From an uncultured Caulobacterales bacterium (GTDB lineage Bacteria > Pseudomonadota > Alphaproteobacteria > Caulobacterales > Maricaulaceae): a DNA stretch of 64,000 nucleotides. The notes under the pieces were generated by a model. It searched no databases, had not been told where the DNA came from, and saw only the letters and a program-made list of their open reading frames with translations. Position 1 is the first letter of the stretch, and the number at the start of each line of letters is the position of its first letter. The position numbers and the translations under genes are program-made. The DNA is taken from contig CALKXY010000012.1 of assembly GCA_938003545.1 (NCBI GenBank), positions 1-64,000 on the forward strand, read 5' to 3'. Shown piece after piece: positions 1-7,787 of the stretch.

Positions 1-326
1 CCTACCTGTCCCGTGTCCGAAAGAACCTGTGTACCGTATCATAGGTTTTGGGACCAAAGATTATGTTTTTTAAAAGCACAGTTTTATGGGTAATCTAGGC
101 TGTTTTAAGTGCGGATAGATTATGAAACAGGGCTTATGTGATGGCCCACAACCCCCGAAAGGAGGCATTGCCTCAGTGCTTTACGTGAGGCGATTTTAAG
201 ACATTCAGTTTGAGCCACTTTGACCAAAAGCAATTGTAACTCATTCAGATGTATTACCAAAATCTCCACCCAAGTTGTGAGTGAGGCAGAGATTCAATCG
301 TTTCTAACAACTCTAAATACCCCACC
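1..326. other. Intergenic, AT-rich left edge
   Basis: No supportable complete gene lies here. A stop-terminated reading frame runs from the window edge to about base 73 on the plus strand, but it has only 23 codons and cannot be judged. Bases 170-191 form a small hairpin with GCCTCA/TGAGGC arms, followed by GATTTT, which would suit a weak plus-strand terminator for whatever gene ends to the left. The composition is visibly AT-richer than the operons that follow. Confidence 0.5.
170..191 (+). terminator. Possible weak terminator hairpin
   Basis: GCCTCA (170-175) pairs with TGAGGC (186-191) around a 10-base loop. The stem can be lengthened by three pairs, one of them a wobble, and GATTTT follows. 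The short U-tract makes this a weak call. It would end a plus-strand transcript entering from outside the window. Confidence 0.3.
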
Positions 327-752
327 CTACTCAAAAAACTCTCGAGGCAAATTACTTTGCAGAAATATCCGTAGTTTCAAGGCAAGTGTGTCGGGGAGTG
401 CATCTGCGATTGTGTTTTTGGACAAAATGTTAATATGCGGCCCAAGATCAAATCCGCTGGATGATTGAACCCAAATAGAAAAATCATCAAATTCGCGCGC
501 TTCAATTATGGACTGCTGATGTAGGACACTCAATTCTATCCATGGATCGCGTAGCACCGCGTCATAATACATCATGAGCGCCTCTGTTGGACCTTCTTTG
601 ATTGTGAATGACTCATAGTTGATGTTGAAGTTTCGGCCCGTAATACCCAGTAACTTACAGTTCCCTAAGACAGATTCCGCTTGCACCCTGATCTCGGCTA
701 GGGAGGATTTTGGCGTGACTTGCGACGTAAATATTAGCCGGGTTAATTCCAT
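327..752 (-). CDS. BLUF-like domain protein without photochemical residues
   Basis: This 141-residue protein reads as a single BLUF domain plus a short tail. The conserved frame is visible: N-terminal LTRLIFTS, a central GITG, the IKEG turn, and the FDDFSIW strand. Genuine BLUF photoreceptors bind FAD using Tyr8, Asn32 and Gln50 (PixD numbering), with Trp91 nearby. Here, in colinear numbering, position 8 is Phe, 32 is Cys (Asn31 is adjacent), 50 is Thr and 91 is Phe. Flavin photochemistry of the usual kind is therefore unlikely. The start has a GGTAAG-like ribosome site. No output domain is fused, as in short PixD-type proteins. It sits alone in an AT-rich patch 3' of a cut ribD, so transfer or decay is plausible. 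It could still be a protein-interaction module. Confidence 0.6.
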   Translation of the reverse strand: MELTRLIFTSQVTPKSSLAEIRVQAESVLGNCKLLGITGRNFNINYESFTIKEGPTEALMMYYDAVLRDPWIELSVLHQQSIIEAREFDDFSIWVQSSSGFDLGPHINILSKNTIADALPDTLALKLRIFLQSNLPREFFE

Positions 753-1058
753 CGCTTACCTATCCACGAACCGCATTGAATTTCGATTAAAGGACTTGAT
801 ATGAAATATTTACCATAAGCGTTCAACATTCCTCATCATAGGTCCGTAGCAACAGCTTGTTGAGGTCCGAGAGTTTGGTCTCCTGAATATTAGTCAGGGC
901 ATGCACATATCCGCTTTGCCTCTCATACGACCTCGCGAAAAATAGAGCTAAGATTAAACTTAGTCATTTAAAGTCGCAGATGCATCAAGATTTACACCTT
1001 TGAAAATTGATTGCCCACTCGGATAAAAATTCTAAATACGTCCTTATGGGCGGAACAT
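753..1058. other. Intergenic region between BLUF-like gene and ribD
   Basis: No called gene. On the minus strand an open stretch of about 45 codons ends with TGA at 823-825 and reads like protein, with a Leu/Asp/Glu-rich C-terminus. It has no ATG; the only candidate start is a GTG at 904-906 with GAGAGG upstream. It may be a tiny gene or the remnant of a larger one. The sequence directly following the ribD stop shows no similarity to the RibD reductase domain in any frame I read. Confidence 0.35.
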
Positions 1059-1496
1059 CTATCCCTGCACCCGTGCAAAAAACGCTGCATGTGCGTCCTC
1101 GGCCTCGGCCCCGTACAGCCCAACCCGTACATCAATACCTGCTTCTTGTAGTAGCGCCGCGCCGCGCCAGTTTACGCGCGGGTCTGGGTCGACAACGGCG
1201 ATGAAACAGCGCGTTATGCCCGCGTCGATGAGCGCATTTGCGCAGGGGGCCGTCTGTCCATAATGGCTGCAAGGTTCCAGCGTCACATAGGCGTCTGCGC
1301 CGCACGCTTGGCGACCTGCGACTTGCAGAGCCACAGTTTCGGCATGGGGGCGGCCACCGTCTTGGGTTGCGCCCTCCCCGACGATTTCGTCATCTTTAAC
1401 AATGACGCAGCCGACGGCAGGGTTTTCCGCCGTTCGGCCAGATTGATGCGCGCCCAATTCCAGGGCGCGCCGCATATAAAAGTCAGGCGTTCGCAC
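1059..1496 (-). CDS. ribD: RibD deaminase domain only (truncated or stand-alone ribD)
   Basis: The 145 residues match the N-terminal deaminase half of RibD, which deaminates the pyrimidine intermediate in riboflavin synthesis. The zinc/catalytic motif HAE and the PCSHYGQTAPC zinc motif are both intact. The normal RibD C-terminal reductase domain (about 200 residues) is absent: the frame stops with TAG in the linker, at AFFARVQG. It starts with GTG five bases after the gpmA stop, so it is the third gene of the GDPD-gpmA-ribD operon. Beyond the stop lies the AT-rich patch, which suggests that an insertion or deletion removed the reductase half. A naturally split RibD is the alternative. The deaminase identification is firm; physiological activity is uncertain. 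Confidence 0.85.
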   Translation of the reverse strand: MRTPDFYMRRALELGAHQSGRTAENPAVGCVIVKDDEIVGEGATQDGGRPHAETVALQVAGRQACGADAYVTLEPCSHYGQTAPCANALIDAGITRCFIAVVDPDPRVNWRGAALLQEAGIDVRVGLYGAEAEDAHAAFFARVQG

Positions 1497-1501
1497 GAAC
1501 C

Positions 1502-2233
1502 CTACGCGTTTGGTATTTCAGGCAGCTCTTTCGCGCGGCTCTCATCCATATAATGCGCAGAAGTGATGTCCAAAGTTCCCGTTGTCATCTCGATCAACAA
1601 CGGATTGCCCGTTGGCAATTCAATACTCGGGATTTTATCATCGGCGACGTTGAAAAGGGATTTCAAAATCCCGCGTAGAGAATTTCCATGGGCAGACACA
1701 ATGACATTTGATCCCGCTTTCAAGTGTGGCACGACTTGGTCGTTGAAATATGGCAATACACGCTCGCATGTCATTTTAAGGCTCTCACCTGTTGGCAAAG
1801 ACGCAGGCAGAATGTGACGATATTTTGGATCTTTTGACGGATGATATTCTGATGTTTCGTCAATCTGCGGTGGCGGCACGTCAAAGCTGCGGCGCCAGAT
1901 GTGGACTTGCTCGTCACCATGTTTGTCGCGTGTTTCTTGCTTGTTCAAACCCGTCAGCGCGCCGTAATGACGCTCATTTAAACGCCAGTCTTTCGTGACA
2001 GGAATATGCAATTGGTTGATCCCTTCAAGGGTCAACCAGAGTGTTTTAATCGCGCGCTTTTGAAAACTCGTGAAGCCAATATCCAAAGTAATATCTTCGG
2101 CCTTAATCAACTCGGCGGCTTTATGCGCTTCGGCAACACCCTTTTCGGTCAGACCAATATCGTGAAACCCCGTGAAGCGGTTTTCCAAATTCCACTGGGA
2201 TTGGCCGTGGCGGATGAGGATAAGTTGGGTCAT
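1502..2233 (-). CDS. gpmA: 2,3-bisphosphoglycerate-dependent phosphoglycerate mutase
   Basis: This enzyme interconverts 3- and 2-phosphoglycerate in glycolysis and gluconeogenesis through a phosphohistidine. At 243 residues it has the usual length for the dimeric cofactor-dependent family. The phosphohistidine motif RHGQSQWN is at residues 8-15 (His9), NERHYGALTG supplies the catalytic Glu near residue 87, and SAHGNSLRG near residue 180 supplies the second histidine. The ATG overlaps the stop of the upstream phosphodiesterase gene by four bases, so the two are translationally coupled. The downstream ribD fragment follows after five bases. Confidence 0.95.
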   Translation of the reverse strand: MTQLILIRHGQSQWNLENRFTGFHDIGLTEKGVAEAHKAAELIKAEDITLDIGFTSFQKRAIKTLWLTLEGINQLHIPVTKDWRLNERHYGALTGLNKQETRDKHGDEQVHIWRRSFDVPPPQIDETSEYHPSKDPKYRHILPASLPTGESLKMTCERVLPYFNDQVVPHLKAGSNVIVSAHGNSLRGILKSLFNVADDKIPSIELPTGNPLLIEMTTGTLDITSAHYMDESRAKELPEIPNA

Positions 2234-3210
2234 TTTAGGTCCTTAAAACTATCGCGTGCGCGTAACGCTGTATCGGGGAAATCAGAGAATACCCCATCTA
2301 CGCCCAGCGCGTAATAGGCTTTTATCTCTGTGTCTATATCGGGGAACGCGGGGTCGAGTGCATCATCGCGGAACGTCCACGGGTGAACGGCGAGGCCAAC
2401 GTCATGGACCGCTTTAACAAAGCCCGTATCTTGGCCATCATCATCTAACAGTAGCTTTTTATACGGCCCAATTCCATCTACGATTTTCGCCAGCTCAAAT
2501 GACGGCATCTTTGGGATGCGTTCGGTCAAATAAACGAGGCGAATATCTGTTACATCGTTCAGTCGTTTGAGGTTGAACAGCTCGAAAGATTGGATGAAGA
2601 CGGGATCATTTTCGCCGTTAAAGCCAGCCTCAGATAAAGCCGTTAGCATCACCTCATCATGACGCAAACCCGCTGCTGCAAATGCGCTCGGCTGTTTGGT
2701 TTCGGGATAGATACCGACGCGGCGGCCCGTTTCTTTTGAACGCGTTACGACGAGCTCTAGAATTTCTACAAATGTCGGGATTTCGTATAATCCGTCAAAT
2801 TCTGTCGAACGCCCCGGCCGAGGCTGCATCGCACGCAAAGTCTTGATCTCGGCCAGCGTGAAATCCTCGACGAACCAATCCTCGCCGTCATGGTTGGCGT
2901 CGGATCGTTTGCGGTCTGCGAATTCAGGATGCGTTGAGACATTCGTGGTCTTGGACAAATGCCGATCATGCCGCGCCACCAAATGCCCGTCTTTGGTGAT
3001 CACCAGATCAGGCTCGATATAATCCGCGCCCATCTCAATCGCCCGCGCATAGGCGGCGATTGTGTGTTCAGGGAGCACGCCAGATGCACCGCGATGGGCA
3101 ATGACGATGGGAGGTTCGCCAGAGAGGGTTGGGAATGTGGTTTGTGGCATAGGAGCCTCTCCTGCACAGGCAGTTAGAAATACAGCTGCAAGGGCGGTAA
3201 TTACGCGCAC
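2230..3210 (-). CDS. glpQ: Glycerophosphodiester phosphodiesterase lipoprotein
   Basis: Hydrolyses glycerophosphodiesters to glycerol-3-phosphate and an alcohol, probably in the periplasm. The N-terminus has a hydrophobic signal and a lipobox ending at Cys15 (FLTAC). The GDPD catalytic set is visible: HRG (His39, Arg40), Glu66 and Asp68 in IEPDL, and His81 in ARHD, followed by YPETK further on. At 326 residues it matches periplasmic GlpQ-type enzymes. It is the first gene of the operon with gpmA and ribD. The product glycerol-3-phosphate feeds lower glycolysis, where gpmA works, so the pairing makes metabolic sense (inference). Confidence 0.9.
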   Translation of the reverse strand: MRVITALAAVFLTACAGEAPMPQTTFPTLSGEPPIVIAHRGASGVLPEHTIAAYARAIEMGADYIEPDLVITKDGHLVARHDRHLSKTTNVSTHPEFADRKRSDANHDGEDWFVEDFTLAEIKTLRAMQPRPGRSTEFDGLYEIPTFVEILELVVTRSKETGRRVGIYPETKQPSAFAAAGLRHDEVMLTALSEAGFNGENDPVFIQSFELFNLKRLNDVTDIRLVYLTERIPKMPSFELAKIVDGIGPYKKLLLDDDGQDTGFVKAVHDVGLAVHPWTFRDDALDPAFPDIDTEIKAYYALGVDGVFSDFPDTALRARDSFKDLK

Positions 3211-3325
3211 CTCTTCTCCTCTCGATGTGCAGTTTCATCATCTTCTTCAATATTCAAAGAAGACTCCGCATCTAGGTTTATACAATACTGATTAGGGAGG
3301 ATTTTATCAACCGATTGTCCCTCTA
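3211..3325. other. Short gap upstream of the GDPD operon
   Basis: 115 bases between the GDPD start and the end of the small winged-helix gene. It is AT-rich and should hold the promoter of the minus-strand GDPD-gpmA-ribD operon. I see no convincing terminator or operator. Confidence 0.4.
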
Positions 3326-3751
3326 TCACAGTTCTCCCCCTGTACGTTTTTCAAGGGCGCGTTCAGTTACAACCCAATCATCAGTTTCTCCAAATTTCTC
3401 TATTAGACGCTTTTTCTTTAAGTCCTTCAAATGCCCCCTGAAAGTTGCAGATGAAGTTCCCGTAGAACTTGGATTAATTTTTCTCCAGATTTGATGAGTT
3501 GTTAGCCCCTCACTCCTCGGACGAATTCTAGCTTTAATTTCTTCATATCTATCGAACAAAGAATGCAGAATACGGGCCTGAAAAGCTACTCGATCTGCAT
3601 TTTTAGCCGTAACGTTGTACGGCCAATTTAGCGGAAATTTTTGGACTGATTTGCGCAGTCTTTTGAGTTCTTTCACTTCACTTTGGAATTTTTCCAAAGA
3701 ATCTTGTTTTATTTTTAAAACTTGTTCGAATTTTTCATCTAATGTTTGCAT
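3326..3751 (-). CDS. Small coiled-coil/winged-helix-like protein, unknown
   Basis: A 141-residue protein of unknown family. Residues 1-40 are highly charged and likely form a coiled coil (EKFEQVLKIKQDSLEKF). The C-terminal half resembles a winged helix: GLTTHQIWRKI looks like the first helices, a Ser/Thr-rich turn precedes ATFRGHLKDLKKKRLIEKFG as recognition helix and wing, and DDWVVTE is the last strand. That fits a small DNA-binding regulator or a phage-type accessory protein (inference). It stands alone between polA and the GDPD operon in AT-rich DNA with different codon use, which suggests acquisition. It is not assigned to any named family. Confidence 0.55.
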   Translation of the reverse strand: MQTLDEKFEQVLKIKQDSLEKFQSEVKELKRLRKSVQKFPLNWPYNVTAKNADRVAFQARILHSLFDRYEEIKARIRPRSEGLTTHQIWRKINPSSTGTSSATFRGHLKDLKKKRLIEKFGETDDWVVTERALEKRTGGEL

Positions 3752-3942
3752 GGCGCACGGATAAAGCTAACTCACTAAATCTGCAATCCCAGCGTGACGG
3801 TTGAATAATTAAAACACTTTAGTTTTGATTAAATTTTAACAACACTTATAAATCAATAACTTATATTAAATTTAGATGCATTGACCCACGCTCTCAAACT
3901 CCGTACTGTCTACTAAGATAGACAGTACGGAGTTATTGATAC
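3752..3942. other. AT-rich gap 3' of polA
   Basis: The gap is very AT-rich and probably holds the promoter of the 3326-3751 gene. Its polA-proximal end contains the perfect inverted repeat listed separately. No coding signal is seen. Confidence 0.4.
3897..3934. repeat. Perfect 16-bp inverted repeat next to polA stop
   Basis: AACTCCGTACTGTCTA (3897-3912) is repeated exactly in inverted form at 3919-3934, with a 6-base spacer CTAAGA. The arm ends 8 bases before the complement of the polA stop codon. As RNA it would form a very stable hairpin and could terminate polA transcription, but no U-run follows on the minus strand. It could also be a protein-binding dyad or a remnant of a mobile element. 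Confidence 0.7.
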
Positions 3943-6789
3943 TTAGTGCGCATCATTCCAGTTCTTCGCCGCTTTCGCTTCCACCAATAATGGCACGCTA
4001 ATGTCTATCGCGGGCCTGTGCGCGGATTCCATGGTTGGCACGATCACGTTGATGAGTTGATCCGCTTGGGTTTCAGGCACTTCGAAGACGAGTTCATCAT
4101 GAACCTGTAGCAGCAGCCTTGCCCCCTCTACGCCCGCAATCGCCTCTGGCATTTTAATCATCGCGCGGCGCATCATATCTGCGGCTGCGCCTTGGATTGG
4201 CGCGTTAATGGCTTGGCGTTCGGCAAAAGCACGGGACATTTGGTTGGTGTCGCGGATGCCTTTGATATGGCATTTGCGGCCAAAGATCGTGGTGATATAG
4301 CCATATTCGCGCGCTTCGGCTTTGGCCTCTTCCATATAGGCTTTGATGCCCGGGAATTTTTCGAAATAGGTTTTGATATAGGCACTGGCTTCGCTGCGGC
4401 TGATATTGATATTTTTCGCGAGACCGAAGGCAGAGATGCCGTAGATAATCCCGAAGTTAATCGCTTTCGCATTGCGGCGAATTTCGGGAGTCATATCCGC
4501 GAGTTTCACACCGAACATTTCGCTAGCGGTCAGCGAGTGAATATCCACACCATCGGCAAAGGCTTGTTTCATTGTGGTCAGGTCCGCGACATGTGCGAGG
4601 AGGCGCAATTCAATTTGCGAGTAATCCGCCGCGACTAAAACATGGCCTGTTTCCGCCACGAAAGCATCTCGGATTTTACGGCCCATTTCCGTGCGAATTG
4701 GAATATTCTGCAGGTTCGGATCGCTGGAACTCAGGCGGCCTGTTGTTGTCGCCGCCAATGAGTAGGACGTATGCACGCGGCCCGTATCAGGGTTGATTTG
4801 CGAGACGAGCGCATCCGTATAGGTCGATTTCAGTTTGGAATATTGACGCCAATCGAGAATGACACGCGGCAGAGCTTGGCCCTCATCCGCCAGTTTTTCC
4901 AACACATCGACGCCCGTTTGCCACGCGCCCGTCTTCGTTTTCTTACCGCCTTCGAGGCCCATATTATCGAAGAGGATTTCGCCAATTTGTTTCGGCGAGC
5001 CGACGTTAAATTTCGTGCCTGCGATGTCATAGGCTTCGTCTTCGAGTTGCGCCATTTTCTGCGCGAAGAGACCTGATAAGCGGTTCAGTTCTGAACGATC
5101 CACTTTGATACCATGATTTTCCATTTGCGCCGTCACAGCAGGCAGCGGGCGATCCATCATTTCATACGCCGTTGCAACAGCTGCGACGGCCAATTTTGGC
5201 TTGAGGAATTTCCACAAGCGCAGCGTCACATCCGCATCTTCTGCGGCATATTTCGTTGCGACATCTAATTCGATTTGATCGAAGCTTTTCTGTTTTTTGC
5301 CTGTACCTGCGATCTCTTTGAACGACGTCGCCTTATGTCCAAAATACAACTCTGACATCGCATCCATACCATGCCCGCGCAGTCCCGCTTCGAGGCCATA
5401 AGAGATCAACATTGTATCATCATAGGGCGCAGGATGCAGACCATAACGATGGAAGACGCCCAGATCATATTTAAAGTTTTGTCCAACTTTTAAGACCGAT
5501 GGCGAATGTAGCATCGGCTCCAATATATCGAGCGCCTCTTGCATTGGGATTTGCTTTGGCGCAGCGGCCCCGAACATGTCACCGCCATCGGCCGTATTTC
5601 CAACGCCGACATGACCCAGCGGAATATAGCACGCTTCATTATCCGCATGAGATAAACACACACCGACCATTTTGGCCGCGGCGGAATCGAGGCTGTTCGT
5701 TTCTAAATCTACGGCAACAACGCCGGCTTTCATCGCTTTATCTACCCAAGTGCGCAATGTTGCAGCGTCCTGAACGCAGACATATTTCTCTGCATCAAAA
5801 ACGACATTGCTGGGTGTCTCTAGCGCGCCTGGCGCGGTGTCGCCGCCATCAGGCGCCGTATCATCTTTGCGCAAGCCCGTTGTTGCACCATCCCCCAGCG
5901 CCGCACGTACGCGGGCCGTCAAAGTGCGGAACGTCATACGTTCCAGAAAATCAAACAGGACATCCACATCTGGATCGGTCACGGCAAGATCTTCGAGTGG
6001 AACCTCTAGCTCTATATCCGTTTTCAGCGTCACAAGCTTTTTCGACAGTAGCGCCATCTCTTTATTCGCCAACATTTTCTCGCGGCGGCCTTTTTGCGGA
6101 ATTTCGCCAGACCGCTCCAATAATTCCTCCAAAGGACCATATTCATTCAACAGCAGCACAGCCGTCTTCACCCCAATCCCAGGTACACCCGGAATATTAT
6201 CAACACTGTCCCCTGCAAGGGCTTGCACATCGATCACGCGGTCAGGTTTCACGCCGAATTTTTCTTCAACTTCTTTGATACCAATGTCTTTGTTCTTCAT
6301 CGGGTCGCGCATGATGACATTTTCGGTGACAAGCTGCATCAGGTCTTTGTCTGAACTAATGATGGTACAGCGCGCGCCTGCTTCATCCGCGATACGCGCA
6401 TATGTCGCAATGAGATCATCTGCCTCGTAGCCCGTCATCTCAATTGACGCGGCCCCAAATGCAATCGTGGCTTCGCGCGTCAGCGGGAATTGCGGAATCA
6501 GGTCTTCAGGCGTTTCGCCTCGATTAGCCTTATATAGGTCGTAAATTTCATTCCTAAACGTGTTGCCCTTTGCATCGAAAATCACTGCGAAATGCGTGGG
6601 GCGGTCTAAATCCGTCTGATTATTCATCAGCTTGAATAGCATATTCGAAAATCCCGCCACGGCACCAATCGGGAGGCCGTCGGTCTTGCGCGTGAGAGGC
6701 GGCAGCGCGTGAAACGCCCTGAATATATAGGCGGACCCATCGACCAAAACGACGTGGGAGTTCTTATCAATGGGAGCTGTAGCGATCAT
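3943..6789 (-). CDS. polA: DNA polymerase I
   Basis: Removes RNA primers and fills gaps in replication and repair. All three domains are present. The 5' nuclease is residues 1-290 (VDGSAYIFRAFHALPP, GYEADDLIATYA, SSDKDLMQLV, GVPGIGVKTA). A 3'-5' exonuclease begins near residue 345 with its metal residues kept (AVDLETNSLD, VGQNFKYDLGVF, YAAEDADVTLRLW). The polymerase is residues 560-948, with LVAADYSQIELR, RRNAKAINFGIIYG and LQVHDELVFEVPE. Proofreading should be active, unlike some PolI proteins that have lost this site. The frame is open further upstream to 6825, but the ATG at 6789 (MIATAPIDKN) fits family N-termini better. It is divergent from the TonB-like gene, with 71 bases between starts. 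Confidence 0.97.
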   Translation of the reverse strand: MIATAPIDKNSHVVLVDGSAYIFRAFHALPPLTRKTDGLPIGAVAGFSNMLFKLMNNQTDLDRPTHFAVIFDAKGNTFRNEIYDLYKANRGETPEDLIPQFPLTREATIAFGAASIEMTGYEADDLIATYARIADEAGARCTIISSDKDLMQLVTENVIMRDPMKNKDIGIKEVEEKFGVKPDRVIDVQALAGDSVDNIPGVPGIGVKTAVLLLNEYGPLEELLERSGEIPQKGRREKMLANKEMALLSKKLVTLKTDIELEVPLEDLAVTDPDVDVLFDFLERMTFRTLTARVRAALGDGATTGLRKDDTAPDGGDTAPGALETPSNVVFDAEKYVCVQDAATLRTWVDKAMKAGVVAVDLETNSLDSAAAKMVGVCLSHADNEACYIPLGHVGVGNTADGGDMFGAAAPKQIPMQEALDILEPMLHSPSVLKVGQNFKYDLGVFHRYGLHPAPYDDTMLISYGLEAGLRGHGMDAMSELYFGHKATSFKEIAGTGKKQKSFDQIELDVATKYAAEDADVTLRLWKFLKPKLAVAAVATAYEMMDRPLPAVTAQMENHGIKVDRSELNRLSGLFAQKMAQLEDEAYDIAGTKFNVGSPKQIGEILFDNMGLEGGKKTKTGAWQTGVDVLEKLADEGQALPRVILDWRQYSKLKSTYTDALVSQINPDTGRVHTSYSLAATTTGRLSSSDPNLQNIPIRTEMGRKIRDAFVAETGHVLVAADYSQIELRLLAHVADLTTMKQAFADGVDIHSLTASEMFGVKLADMTPEIRRNAKAINFGIIYGISAFGLAKNINISRSEASAYIKTYFEKFPGIKAYMEEAKAEAREYGYITTIFGRKCHIKGIRDTNQMSRAFAERQAINAPIQGAAADMMRRAMIKMPEAIAGVEGARLLLQVHDELVFEVPETQADQLINVIVPTMESAHRPAIDISVPLLVEAKAAKNWNDAH

Positions 6790-6860
6790 AGCTGATGTTC
6801 TGCGCGCGAGGAGTCGCAATTTCAATAGCGCCCCCGATTTTCTCGCCTATACTCACAGCT

Positions 6861-7787
6861 ATGTATCAGTTGATTGATGATCCAGAAGAAGAAGAGCGCG
6901 GCACACAACCCCGAGCCTCCATTTTCCCCTTTGTCATTGGGGCGCTGATGGCGGGTGCTGTATTTTTTGCCGTTTGGCTGGCCAGTCCAGGGCAACCGAC
7001 GACGCCGGGGCAGACTGTTGAAACCCCTGCTTCGCGCGCGGCGTATCTGACGGCACTCAAAGAACCAAACCCCGCTTTTCGCCGCGCACGCCTATTGGAT
7101 TATCAACGCGAATTTCCCGATACGGATCGTGCCGATGCCATTCAAGACCAACTGGACGTGATTAACGCGTCGGAACAGCAAGATTGGGACGCCCTCACGC
7201 GCAGTATTTATAGTGCGCGTGCCGAGATCGAAGATAAGCGCGCAAGCCTGATCGCATACGAAACCCGTTGGAATGGCCGCCTCTTGGGTGGACGCGGGGA
7301 AGAATTAGAAACCTTGCGCGGCATTTTGGACGATGCCACCGCGTCAGCCGCTTTACCAGATAGATCGCTCGAGCCGGGCAAAAGCCCTATCCCCGATTCT
7401 GTTCCATCAGATATTTTGGCGGGGGCGCCGCCGCAAATGGCCGTGACCTTCCCAATTTACGAACCACCCGTTGAATTGCCCACGACAGAAACCGCGAAAG
7501 CCGTTATTGTGCCCGCTAGAATACGGCGCAATGTGAAGCCGAGTTATCCACGCAGCGCACAACGTAAAAAAATTGGCGCGATAGTGACCCTGTCCATGAA
7601 CATCAATGAAAAGGGCCGCGTCGCCATGACCGAGATTATTTCGGTTGAAGCGGATCGATATGAAAAAGAATTTACCCGCGCCGCCGAACGTGCAGCCATG
7701 CGCACGCGCTTCCACCCCAAAACGATAGACGGCAAAGCTGTGCCCGCAGTGGGCGTGCGTAAACGCTATATTTTTCGGACAAATTAA
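6861..7787 (+). CDS. TonB C-terminal domain protein, single-pass membrane
   Basis: The 308-residue protein has a short acidic N-terminus, one membrane segment at about residues 21-41 (FVIGALMAGAVFFAVWLA), a helical charged region (about 85-165), a short Pro-containing linker and a TonB C-terminal domain from about 215 (VKPSYPRSAQRKKIGAIVTLSMNI). TonB proteins pass inner-membrane energy to outer-membrane receptors. Here the usual long Pro-rich spacer is missing and no exbB/exbD is nearby, so it may be a TonB-like protein with another role. The ATG at 6861 was chosen because the membrane segment follows closely. Its stop overlaps the next start (TAATG), indicating coupled translation with the short asparaginase. 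Confidence 0.8.
   Translation: MYQLIDDPEEEERGTQPRASIFPFVIGALMAGAVFFAVWLASPGQPTTPGQTVETPASRAAYLTALKEPNPAFRRARLLDYQREFPDTDRADAIQDQLDVINASEQQDWDALTRSIYSARAEIEDKRASLIAYETRWNGRLLGGRGEELETLRGILDDATASAALPDRSLEPGKSPIPDSVPSDILAGAPPQMAVTFPIYEPPVELPTTETAKAVIVPARIRRNVKPSYPRSAQRKKIGAIVTLSMNINEKGRVAMTEIISVEADRYEKEFTRAAERAAMRTRFHPKTIDGKAVPAVGVRKRYIFRTN

Noticed and set aside
2-73. Open stretch of 23 codons entering from the left edge on the plus strand
   Set aside because: Too short to judge as the end of a gene, and no motif is recognised.
220-468. Plus-strand ORF of 82 codons
   Set aside because: Mostly antisense to the BLUF-like gene, which has far better family similarity.
5499-6278. Long plus-strand frame of 259 codons and another of 207 codons (5807-6430)
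   Set aside because: Shadows opposite polA with unlikely composition (Pro/His/Arg- or Ser-rich).
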